NCBI GenBank assembly: GCA_022600515.1
Contig: JAHZKG010000014.1
Span: 1-43,044, forward strand
Reading direction: 5' to 3'
DNA from: Gammaproteobacteria bacterium
GTDB lineage: Bacteria > Pseudomonadota > Gammaproteobacteria > Legionellales > Legionellaceae
DNA: 43,044 nucleotides
This document shows, piece after piece, positions 18,603 to 25,651 of this stretch (positions are counted from its first letter, which is position 1; every line of letters begins with the position of its first letter). Both the position numbers and the translations under genes were made by a program. Under the pieces are notes generated by a model. That model was not told the DNA's origin. It did not search any database and worked only from the letters and a program-made list of their open reading frames with translations.

Positions 18603-18676
18603 GGTGAATTCACTCTCATTTTGCTGAAATTTAACAGCCCTTTCCTTGTTTGTCAGGGGCGCATGTGAAGAGGGTA

Positions 18677-18705
18677 GATATACCAAAAAAATGAAGTGTC
18701 TTCAA
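18677..18705 (-). promoter_or_regulatory. sigma70-type promoter of dksA
   Basis: On the minus strand, TTGAAG (18705-18700) and TATATC (18682-18677) are separated by exactly 17 bases. Transcription would start near 18670, about 68 bases before the GTG start of dksA. It begins just outside the dnaG stop, so dksA probably has its own promoter. Confidence 0.55.
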
Positions 18706-18708
18706 CTA

Positions 18709-20448
18709 TTATGTCGTGGCAGGGCGGTGTCTATTTTTAAGCATTGCCTGTAATGTTTGCTGTTCTGATGCGGTTAAGCTCTGGTGGCGTGCTTTTTCAA
18801 TCAGTGTTTCTACTTTACGTGCGTTCGTTTTTTTTGCTAAAAACTGGACGGTTTCAGTAAACTCAGTGCTTAAAGCATCAGTCGGTACTTGGTGATTCCA
18901 GGCGGCTAATTTATTGATCGCGTCAAATAAAGCGGTCTCTCGAAAAAGCTCTACGAGTGTTGCTGTATTACAATCAGGATGATTTGCTAAATGCTGTAAA
19001 AGTTTTTTCAACACGGCTTGATTGGGCTCAACTAAATCATCCAGAGCAGGAAGTGCTGTATGCGTTGCTGCATAAATCTCTGGATGCTGAAGTAATAAAG
19101 CAGTGGCCAGTCGAACGGGCGTTCGTTTTAAAGTAGATGTTTTAGTGGTGTTAGGTATAGGCTGTTTTTCGCCCAATATTTTATCGATACGATGTACATC
19201 CAGGTGGGTGAGGCGTGCAACCTCATCTAATAATAGCTGCTTATAAGGCCCATCAGGAATTTTCTCCCAATAAGGAATCAAAGCTTCCAATAATTGACTG
19301 CGACCAGCAAGGCCTGTCATATCCAGCGGTTCGGTGAGTATGTGAAGTAAATGCTCATGAAGCGGGGTGGCATGCTTAAAACGCTGGGTAAAGGCCTTGG
19401 CCCCTTCACTGCGTACCAAGCTATCCGGATCTTCACCTTCAGGCAAAAAAATAAATTGCGCGTTCAGCTTGCCATCAAGTGCGGGCAAAGTATTCTCGAG
19501 TGCACGCAGTGCCGCTTTTTTACCGGCGGCATCGCCATCAAAACAAAAAACAAGGGTTTTAGTGTGCTTACTTAATAGCTGCACATGATACGTGCTGGTT
19601 GCGGTACCAAGGGTTGCCACCGCATTTAAAATGCCGTGTTCAGCCAATGCGACAACATCCATATAGCCTTCAACAATAAGAACACTCTCAGGGTTTTTGG
19701 TATAGGTTTCAAGTACTTGATACAGCCCGTATAGCTCGCGATTTTTTTGAAAAATAACGGTTTCTGGTGAATTTAAATATTTAGGTTTTTGGTCGGCATC
19801 GATAGCACGTCCGCCAAAACCAATTAAACGCCCATGCCGGTCATGAATAGGAAACGTAATGCGATGACGGTAGCGGTCATAAGTGCTTTTATCATCTTTT
19901 TGAACCAACATGCCAGTGGTAATTAAAGCGCTTAGGTGCGGCTTAAACGGCTGCTCGAGTGCATGCCATCCAGTCGGTGCATAGCCTATTTGGTAGCGTT
20001 TAATAACAGCAGCACCCACGCCTCTGTTTTTTAAATAAGCAGCGGCGGCATGGCCAGCAGAGTCTAATTTTTTTTGATAAAAAATAGCCACTTGGCTTAA
20101 TAGCTCATACAGCGGCAGGCTTTTAATATGTGAGCGTGCACTTTGACTCTCTCGGGGAATTTCAAGGCCTGCACGTGCGGCAAGGGTTTCAATGGCCTCA
20201 GGGAAATCTTGGTTTAAGTAACTCATGGCAAAGCTAATCACGTTGCCACTCACGCCACATCCAAAGCAATGATAAAACTGCTTTTTAGGAATGACATTAA
20301 ACGAAGGGGTTTTTTCATCATGAAACGGGCAACAAGCCGAGTGACTTGTGCCTTGTTTCTTTAAGGGGACATAACTATCTATAAAATGAACGATGTCAGT
20401 TTTTAGCAGCAGTTCATCAATAAATTGCTGTGGGATTAAGGCTCCCAT
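18709..20448 (-). CDS. dnaG: DNA primase
   Basis: Encodes 579 residues (E. coli 581). It makes RNA primers for replication. The N-terminal zinc-binding domain has C-x2-H ... C-x2-C in ACCPFHDEKTPSF and YHCFGC. The RNA polymerase core has GYAPTGWHAL and the conserved RITFPIHDRHGRLIGFGGRA. The TOPRIM domain contains LIVEGYMDVVALAEHGILNA with catalytic Glu and VFCFDGDAAGKKAALRALE with DxD. A C-terminal helicase-binding domain of about 140 residues follows. AGGTG precedes the ATG at 20448. It is the third gene of the rpsU-yqeY-dnaG cluster. The usual next gene, rpoD, is missing here. Confidence 0.95.
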   Translation of the reverse strand: MGALIPQQFIDELLLKTDIVHFIDSYVPLKKQGTSHSACCPFHDEKTPSFNVIPKKQFYHCFGCGVSGNVISFAMSYLNQDFPEAIETLAARAGLEIPRESQSARSHIKSLPLYELLSQVAIFYQKKLDSAGHAAAAYLKNRGVGAAVIKRYQIGYAPTGWHALEQPFKPHLSALITTGMLVQKDDKSTYDRYRHRITFPIHDRHGRLIGFGGRAIDADQKPKYLNSPETVIFQKNRELYGLYQVLETYTKNPESVLIVEGYMDVVALAEHGILNAVATLGTATSTYHVQLLSKHTKTLVFCFDGDAAGKKAALRALENTLPALDGKLNAQFIFLPEGEDPDSLVRSEGAKAFTQRFKHATPLHEHLLHILTEPLDMTGLAGRSQLLEALIPYWEKIPDGPYKQLLLDEVARLTHLDVHRIDKILGEKQPIPNTTKTSTLKRTPVRLATALLLQHPEIYAATHTALPALDDLVEPNQAVLKKLLQHLANHPDCNTATLVELFRETALFDAINKLAAWNHQVPTDALSTEFTETVQFLAKKTNARKVETLIEKARHQSLTASEQQTLQAMLKNRHRPATT

Positions 20449-20476
20449 AACATCACACCTGTAGAATTTGAAAGGC

Positions 20477-20920
20477 TCACTGAAGCTTGTTTTTAATCAG
20501 AGCACTAATAGCGGCCATATCTGCACGCCCTTGTAGGCGTGGTTTTAAGTAAGCCATTATTTTTCCCATATCTCGCATAGACTGAGCACCGGTTTCATAA
20601 AAAGCTTCGGTAATCAGTGAATCAACTTCTGACTCAGAGAGGGGTTCAGGCAAATAGCGCTTAATTAAAGTAAGCTCAAACATTTCTTGCTCTGCAAGCG
20701 CTGTTCGTTCTGCTTTTTGATATTGTGTGATTGATTCTTGCCGCTGTTTCGCAAGCTTATCAAGAACAGTCAGCACACGTGCATCATCTAACTCAATGCG
20801 CTCATCGACTTCAATTTGCTTCATGGCCGCCGTTACAAGACGAAGTGCATTCACCGTGCGCTTGTCACGCGCACGCATGGCATCTTTAAGTTCGGTCTCA
20901 ATCGTGGCTTTAAGGCTCAT
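20477..20920 (-). CDS. GatB/YqeY-domain protein
   Basis: Encodes 147 residues, the full length of the YqeY family. The sequence opens MSLKATIETELKDAMRARDK, continues with RTVNALRLVTAAMKQIEVDER, and ends with the small helical domain MGKIMAYLKPRLQGRADMAA, related to the C-terminal domain of the GatB subunit of Asp/Glu-tRNA amidotransferase. The domain is thought to touch tRNA; the cellular role is unproven. It lies between rpsU (2-base gap) and dnaG (28-base gap) on the same strand, as in many gammaproteobacteria, so it is co-transcribed with the macromolecular-synthesis genes. Confidence 0.92.
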   Translation of the reverse strand: MSLKATIETELKDAMRARDKRTVNALRLVTAAMKQIEVDERIELDDARVLTVLDKLAKQRQESITQYQKAERTALAEQEMFELTLIKRYLPEPLSESEVDSLITEAFYETGAQSMRDMGKIMAYLKPRLQGRADMAAISALIKNKLQ

Positions 20921-20922
20921 GA

Positions 20923-21147
20923 TTATCGTCGACGTTTGTTGATTTTTTTAGAAATCATTTCACGCGAGATTTTTTTCAGGTGACGTTTTACCGCAGCAGC
21001 TTGTTTACGCTTACGCTCAGCTGTAGGCTTTTCGTAAAATTCACGACGACGTAGTTCGGTTAAAATTCCTGCTTTTTCGCAAGAACGTTTGAAACGGCGA
21101 AGTGCATATTCAGGGTTTTCGCCTTCTTTGACACGAACTGTAGGCAT
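20923..21147 (-). CDS. rpsU: 30S ribosomal protein S21
   Basis: Encodes 74 residues (E. coli 71). The sequence [20 protein letters not shown], the [19 protein letters not shown] core and the basic tail KKINKRRR are those of bS21, a small-subunit protein near the mRNA platform that affects initiation. GAGGA lies 7 bases before the ATG. It is the first gene of the rpsU-yqeY-dnaG operon; its promoter must lie in the 195-base gap to the DUF4116 gene. Confidence 0.96.
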   Translation of the reverse strand: MPTVRVKEGENPEYALRRFKRSCEKAGILTELRRREFYEKPTAERKRKQAAAVKRHLKKISREMISKKINKRRR

Positions 21148-21236
21148 TCAGGGGTCCTCTTTATCTAATTTAAGTAGCATTTAATAAAATCAATAAGTCC
21201 CGCATTTTAGTGATAGTTTGGTATTTAGTCAAGATT

Positions 21237-21258
21237 CTTCTCAGTTAATTTTGAGAAG
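21237..21258. other. short hairpin upstream of rpsU
   Basis: CTTCTCA (21237-21243) pairs perfectly with TGAGAAG (21252-21258) around an 8-base loop. It lies between the end of the second DUF4116 gene and rpsU, both on the minus strand. No T-run follows on the minus strand, so it is a weak terminator candidate; it could instead lie in the rpsU promoter or leader. The rest of 21148-21342 holds nothing else I can identify. Confidence 0.35.
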
Positions 21259-21342
21259 CCATTTTAGCACTTTCCTATATCAGGCATAAAGCACGGCATG
21301 TAGGCGGCAAGGCATTTTCAACGCATCTAACGCCTTGAGTTA

Positions 21343-22584
21343 TCAGCTTAAATTACGGCGGGGAAAAAGAAGCCTATCTGCACTCTCTTTTTTTGGGGAC
21401 GTATCTGCTCCTGACTGCTCTTTTTCAGCAAGCGCTCTTTGGTTTTTGTATGCGTCTTTGAAGTGTCGAGTTGTTTTTGTGTCCATCCTGAGCGCTTTTC
21501 TAATTACTTTATATTCTTTGTTCTCATTAAGCGCTTTTTTTAGTTTAGGTGCTATTTCGCTGTTACGTTGTGCAATGGGTGTCTCGAGCATGGCTTGCTT
21601 TGCACTGGCTGCTTTGGTTGGATCTGTTTTATTTTGACTAATTATATCCTCTAGTGCCTTTACCTGAGCTTGATGTGCTTTTAGATTTTTTAGTGTTGCA
21701 AGAAATTTCTCGTTAAAATCATTAATCGCTGTTTGAGTCGTGCACTTCTCTACTTCTTCCTTTTGCTCAGTAATAAATTGGGTCATTAGAACATCGGATT
21801 TATCGTCTCGCTGCAGTGCAAATTCTTTTTGATATTTATCGAGTCGTGCGATAGCAACCATTTTACTGTTTGTAATTTGGGGAAGTGCCGAGTGCCTTTC
21901 TGCAGCATCATTTTGTGTAATTGCTGCCTTAACAACTTCTGGGTCACCTCTTAGCTCTTCTGAGGCATATTGAAGGGCTAGGCCATCTTGTTTTACTGCC
22001 GCCATAACAACCACTTTATTTGCTTTGTCTCTCTTTAAAAGTGTAGGTTCATTAAGTTTTAGCTGGCCCCTTTCAATCATATCTACTAAAGCAGAGGTTT
22101 TCAGGTCAACAATGAACTTTTCTTCTACTTTTAAGCCATCAGAGGCGAAATCAAGCGCCTCTGCGTTTTGTGTAAATGCGGCTGCAACAACCCCTCTATC
22201 ATTTTTGAATGTATCTGAGGCATATTGAAGGGCTAGGCCATCTTGTTTTACTGCATCTAAAACATCTTCTCTTACATCAGAACGAGCTAGAAAACATATT
22301 TGTCTAGTTTTTGACGCATAAAAAATTGCATCCTCATCGTTGTTAATCGCCGCAGCAACAACGTCTGGATCGTTTCGTAGCTTATCGGAGGCGAACTGAA
22401 GGGCTAGGCCATTTATTCTAACCGCCGACAGAGCAGCTTCTTTATCATTCAGAACAGTTTTTCTATCTCTAAGGTTTTTAATAAGACGATCACGTAGTTC
22501 TTCATAGTCTTTCCTACTCTCTGTTAGTCTTGCTCGTAATGCTTCTGCGCGCGCTGTGTTTTTTTTAATGTTAGAATTAGCCAC
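21343..22584 (-). CDS. large DUF4116-repeat protein; candidate secreted effector
   Basis: Encodes 413 residues from a GTG at 22584, firmly supported by CAGGAGA ending about 7 bases upstream. The N-terminal 40 residues are highly charged. Residues about 45-235 contain DUF4116-type units such as INGLALQFASDKLRNDPDVV, QDGLALQYASDTFKNDRGVV and QDGLALQYASEELRGDPEVV. The last two are nearly identical, suggesting recent internal duplication, and the units are interrupted by less regular stretches. Residues about 235-413 are charged and helix-rich with no motif I know; the C terminus is basic. No signal peptide or membrane segment is visible, unlike the smaller DUF4116 protein at 9311-10150. Family and gene context suggest a type IV effector, which is inference. 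It borders the repeat island. Confidence 0.82.
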   Translation of the reverse strand: MANSNIKKNTARAEALRARLTESRKDYEELRDRLIKNLRDRKTVLNDKEAALSAVRINGLALQFASDKLRNDPDVVAAAINNDEDAIFYASKTRQICFLARSDVREDVLDAVKQDGLALQYASDTFKNDRGVVAAAFTQNAEALDFASDGLKVEEKFIVDLKTSALVDMIERGQLKLNEPTLLKRDKANKVVVMAAVKQDGLALQYASEELRGDPEVVKAAITQNDAAERHSALPQITNSKMVAIARLDKYQKEFALQRDDKSDVLMTQFITEQKEEVEKCTTQTAINDFNEKFLATLKNLKAHQAQVKALEDIISQNKTDPTKAASAKQAMLETPIAQRNSEIAPKLKKALNENKEYKVIRKALRMDTKTTRHFKDAYKNQRALAEKEQSGADTSPKKESADRLLFPRRNLS

Positions 22585-22617
22585 TTAAGTCTCCTGAAAT
22601 AACCTATTGGTATATTA

Positions 22618-22623
22618 AGTATA
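22618..22623 (-). promoter_or_regulatory. candidate -10 element (TATACT) of the second DUF4116 gene
   Basis: On the minus strand the string AGTCTATACTT contains TATACT 33 bases before the GTG start. The same 11-base string AGTCTATACTT occurs upstream of the gene at 31341. No convincing -35 is visible. Confidence 0.4.
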
Positions 22624-22753
22624 GACTTTGTTCGGTAATTATCCATGACGCAAGGCGTTAATTTCAGAGGAAATTATTGTTTTTTAATCATGCGATCACT
22701 TTTTGTATTTTCGAGATGATTGCCACACCACGCGCTATGCTCGGGCTCACAAG

Positions 22754-22931
22754 CTGACGTATTCTCACGAAATACTTTTTAGCTACAGCCCATTGAGGAA
22801 TGATTTGAAATCAGTTCAATTAAACCAAAAACCTGTCATGCCCGCGAAAGGCCACTACTGTCCGGTTAAAGCTGGATGGTTTTCCTTCTCCCGCTGGGCG
22901 GGGGAAGGTGCCCGATAGGGCGGATGGGGGG
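22754..22931 (+). repeat. dispersed repeat, copy 1 (left arm of a large inverted repeat)
   Basis: About 178 bp nearly identical, in opposite orientation, to 23330-23507. It contains an internal GC-rich stem-loop (22884-22894 with 22898-22908, loop TGG; 11 pairs including one wobble) flanked by the conserved words GGTTTTCC and GGTGCCCGA. A partial third copy lies at 42011-42110. Confidence 0.9.
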
Positions 22932-23098
22932 AGGCTTTAATCGCTATACCCAAACACAAACTTCAATTAGTGTGATTTTATTTTTAAGTGAAGCATAAGA
23001 AAATCCCTACGTGCCGTGGCTTGTCCCTGAGTGTTCCTTACTTTTTAGATGTAAATACTTACTATTGAATATGGTGTTATTCCCATGCGTCATTTGCT

Positions 23099-23182
23099 GT
23101 CATTGCGAACGGAGTGAAGCAACCCAGTGCAAATTATCAAGCGAAGATTTTGTCTTGATTGCTTCACTTCGTTCGCAATGAC
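23099..23182. repeat. palindromic element with 24-bp arms
   Basis: The arm at 23099-23122 (GTCATTGCGAAC then GGAGTGAAGCAA) pairs with 23159-23182 with one mismatch and a 36-base loop. A fragment of the same arm (TTCGCAATGACGG) recurs at 23509-23521 next to the large inverted repeat. Short palindromes built from 'cattgcgaac...gaagcaa' words are seen as dispersed intergenic repeats in a number of bacterial genomes. Confidence 0.85.
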
Positions 23183-23253
23183 GGATATTTAACATCCCTT
23201 AGGCGTGAACAAGCCACTAAAGAAAAGGGAGGGTCTATCAGGGCTTCCATGGA

Positions 23254-23274
23254 TTCCGAGGATAAACCGCGGAA
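23254..23274. repeat. short palindrome
   Basis: TTCCGAG and CGCGGAA flank a 7-base spacer with one mismatch in the stem. It has the look of a decayed small palindromic repeat. Confidence 0.45.
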
Positions 23275-23329
23275 CGTAGACGTCACGAGGGATTAAGCCC
23301 AATTTTCAACAAACCTTAATCATTAAAAA

Positions 23330-23507
23330 TTTCCCCCATCCGCCCTGTCGGGCACCTTCCCCCGCCCGCGGGAGAAGGAAAACCATCCAGCTTTAACCGG
23401 ACAGTAGTGGCCTTTCGCGGGCATGACAGGTTTTTGGTTTAATTGAACTGATTTCAAATCATTCCTCAATGGGCTGTAGCTAAAAAATATTCGTGTGGAT
23501 ACGTCAG
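23330..23507 (-). repeat. dispersed repeat, copy 2 (right arm of a large inverted repeat)
   Basis: Inverse copy of 22754-22931, with differences mainly at the outer ends and around the GC-rich stem-loop, whose loop is shortened to CC here. The two arms with about 400 bp between them could form a very long cruciform or RNA hairpin. Confidence 0.9.
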
Positions 23508-23581
23508 TTCGCAATGACGGCCCTAAACCTCGAAAGTGCGTAAGGTGTGTTAATACAAGAGTGCCGCTACCTCGTGATAGA

Positions 23582-23605
23582 TTCCGGGACATCCAAGTCC
23601 TCGAA
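23582..23605. repeat. short palindrome
   Basis: TTCCGGGAC and GTCCTCGAA around a 6-base loop, with two mismatches. It is similar in its TTCCG word to the palindrome at 23254-23274. Confidence 0.4.
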
Positions 23606-23654
23606 ATCGACTCGTCAACGCGGCAAGTATTTTGGCCTCGACTGTCCTGCGTCT

Positions 23655-23689
23655 GACATTTTTGCGCTAAACGCGCCAAGAAAAATGTC
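23655..23689. repeat. stem-loop with perfect 9-bp arms
   Basis: GACATTTTT (23655-23663) and AAAAATGTC (23681-23689) are perfect complements; GCGC words inside the loop could extend the structure. Read on either strand it could work as a terminator, though no long T-run follows. Confidence 0.5.
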
Positions 23690-23834
23690 CTCCCAATGAC
23701 TCTACACCTGCATAAAGATTTTCTAACATCCCTTCGGGCTGGTTAAAAAATCGCAGACTATCTCGGACTAAACGCCTAGGCCTTCAGCCTTTCATGGCGT
23801 TCAGCGGAAGAAGTAAAGGTTATTGCAGGAAAGG

Positions 23835-23863
23835 TTGCTTTGCGTGAACTAATTATGTACAAT
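23835..23863 (+). promoter_or_regulatory. sigma70-type promoter of the 106-residue orphan gene
   Basis: TTGCTT at 23835-23840 and TACAAT at 23858-23863 are separated by exactly 17 bases and lie 37 bases before the ATG at 23901. Confidence 0.5.
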
Positions 23864-23900
23864 CCGGTTCTGGTTTTTTTAAAAATAAGGTTAATTAATT

Positions 23901-24221
23901 ATGCTTCGAATAAATTCAGCCCCACCTCACCTTAGTCTTTGGGATGAACCTGATGTTGATGTGCCCGGTCAATATCCTGGTGTGGCAAGAAAAGCTGTCT
24001 ATGATGCCGTTTGTCAGTTTCTAGATAACGCAGGGATACTAGTAGAACAAAAAGTTGAGCGATTGACTCGTTTTATAGAAGAAGAAGCAGCCGTTGCGCT
24101 TCAATATACCCATCTTGCACGCTCAGGCATACTAGATGCAGCAAACATCAGATTAAGAAGCTTAGTGCCTGCAGATGGAGCGCAGAATGCTCCTATGATG
24201 CCTCAATCCCTGAATTTCTAA
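23901..24221 (+). CDS. small hypothetical protein
   Basis: Encodes 106 residues beginning MLRINSAPPHLSLWDEPDVD. I do not recognise the family. There is no signal peptide and no membrane segment. The N-terminal 28 residues are proline- and acid-rich and probably disordered; residues about 30-85 look helical and amphipathic (ARKAVYDAVCQFLDNAGI, VERLTRFIEEEAAVALQY); the tail is Pro/Met-rich. A well-spaced promoter (23835-23863) supports it being real, though the ribosome-binding site AAGG is about 12 bases from the ATG. It sits alone between the repeat island and the MFS gene. Orphan status, size and location make it a possible secreted or lineage-specific protein, but nothing in the sequence proves this. 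Confidence 0.6.
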   Translation: MLRINSAPPHLSLWDEPDVDVPGQYPGVARKAVYDAVCQFLDNAGILVEQKVERLTRFIEEEAAVALQYTHLARSGILDAANIRLRSLVPADGAQNAPMMPQSLNF

Positions 24222-24357
24222 GTTTAGATATATTTGTCGCATTGTGTGATATGAATTGGTGTGGATTTCTGGTAAAATAGCCTCGACTTTTGAAGCCTGC
24301 GCCCACCAAAGGAATTCATTTGGGTGTACGTGCGCTTAGTAAACAAGGAGCCGTTAC

Positions 24358-25650
24358 TTGAACATAATCACCCAGAGGTTCAATGTGAGTAAAAAACACC
24401 GTATATATACATCCCTACAACCTTGGTTGGTTTGTCTTTCTGCGTCATTGTTTTTTTTCTATCAGTTTGTACAAGGCAATATGTTTGCCTCAATTGCTGA
24501 TCACGTCATGCGTGATTTCGGTATTCAAGCCAATCAACTGATGTATTTGTCTAGCGCTTATTATTTAGCAAACGTTTTATTTTTGATAGTGGCCGGGATA
24601 TTACTCGATAGGCTTTCTATTAAGAAAACATTGGTTTTTTCAATGTTTTTTTGCATGCTCAGTACGTTTACTCTGGCTTACACAACAAATTTTAGTCTTG
24701 CGCTGATATGCCGGTTTGTAGCGGGTGTGACCAGTGCTTTTTGTTTTTTAGGCCCTGTTCGTTTGGCAACACGTTGGTTTCCCCCGAAACGTATGGCGAT
24801 GATAACCGGTGTGATTGTCACCATGGCAATGACAGGTGGCCTGCTTGCACAATATCCATTAACAGCGCTCGTACTTCATTTTGGATGGAGAGGAGCCGTA
24901 CTCGATGTTGCGTGGCTTGGTTTATTTATGCTGCTGCTCATGCTGTGGTTTATTGAAGATAAGCCGGAAGGCTATGAAGAGCCAAAGCATGAGCTGTTGC
25001 CGATGAAAGCTGTATGGAAAGGCTGCATGCATACGCAACCGCTTTTATCAGGGTTTTATACGAGCTTAATGAACTTACCGATTGCCGTACTCGGTGCTGT
25101 GATGGGAAAACTTTATTTAATGCAGCGTTTAAATGTGTCACAAACCGAAGCATCCATGGTGAATGGCATGTTATTTTTGGGGGCCATGTTAGGCGGGCCT
25201 TTAATCGGATTTTTTTCTGATAAATTAAAACGACGTTTGCTCCCAATGAAACTGGGTGCTTTGGTTTCTCTAGGCATTGTGTTTTTAATTTTATATGCCA
25301 ATGTGTCGTTAAATATGATGGGCTTTTTGTTCTTTTTATTAGGGTTTACCACCATGGCTCAGGTGATTAGTTATGTGTTGGTTGCTGAAAGTACCGTGCC
25401 TATTATGATTGCGACATTGATGAGTGTGGTGTCTATTTTAACGCAAGGGGGCTACTCGGTTTATCAATATATATTTAGTTCGATTTTGATGAAAAGTGGT
25501 GGTGTTAATTGGGTTAATGGTACACCGGTTTATCCGATTGAAGCGTATCAAACGGCCGCTTTAATTTTACCCACTGCGTTTATTGTTTCTTTTGTTTTGG
25601 TGTTTTTCTTAAAAGAAACGTTTGCTAAACCACAACATACAGAGGCCTAA
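24358..25650 (+). CDS. MFS transporter
   Basis: Encodes 430 residues from a TTG at 24358, supported by AAGGAG 7 bases upstream; a GTG at 24385 preceded by AGAGG is an alternative. Twelve hydrophobic helices are visible. The cytosolic loop 2-3 signature appears as GILLDRLSIKK and its repeat in the second half as GFFSDKLKRR. The helix-4 region RFVAGVTSAFCFLGPVRLAT and WFPPKRMAMITG resemble the sugar/phthalate-like branch that includes Legionella transporters of small nutrients. Substrate is unknown. deoB starts one base after its stop and the Zur-like gene follows, so a nucleoside or pentose substrate is a reasonable guess from context only. Confidence 0.88.
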   Translation: MNIITQRFNVSKKHRIYTSLQPWLVCLSASLFFFYQFVQGNMFASIADHVMRDFGIQANQLMYLSSAYYLANVLFLIVAGILLDRLSIKKTLVFSMFFCMLSTFTLAYTTNFSLALICRFVAGVTSAFCFLGPVRLATRWFPPKRMAMITGVIVTMAMTGGLLAQYPLTALVLHFGWRGAVLDVAWLGLFMLLLMLWFIEDKPEGYEEPKHELLPMKAVWKGCMHTQPLLSGFYTSLMNLPIAVLGAVMGKLYLMQRLNVSQTEASMVNGMLFLGAMLGGPLIGFFSDKLKRRLLPMKLGALVSLGIVFLILYANVSLNMMGFLFFLLGFTTMAQVISYVLVAESTVPIMIATLMSVVSILTQGGYSVYQYIFSSILMKSGGVNWVNGTPVYPIEAYQTAALILPTAFIVSFVLVFFLKETFAKPQHTEA

Positions 25651-25651
25651 C

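Larger units (their letters stand above)
22585..23900. other. gene-free island of nested palindromes and inverted repeats
   Basis: About 1.3 kb without a credible gene; the short open frames in it are translations of the repeats. It holds two near-identical inverted arms (22754-22931 and 23330-23507), a 24-bp-arm palindrome between them (23099-23182) and three smaller stem-loops (23254-23274, 23582-23605, 23655-23689). The last has GACATTTTT and AAAAATGTC arms. Base composition is more GC-rich than the neighbouring genes within the repeats. It separates the minus-strand DUF4116 gene from a small plus-strand gene. Confidence 0.8.

Noticed and set aside
23323-23679. 118-residue open frame on the minus strand of the repeat island, and its 71-residue partner at 22703-22918
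   Set aside because: Both translate the inverted repeat arms and share the same peptide for that reason; there is no ribosome-binding site and the rest reads through palindromes.
22585-23900. CRISPR array
   Set aside because: The repeats are few, inverted and long; there are no regularly spaced short direct repeats and no cas genes.
24222-24357. Possible structured leader (riboswitch or small RNA) before the MFS gene
   Set aside because: No known riboswitch core or 6S-like features could be recognised; only a good ribosome-binding site for the TTG start.
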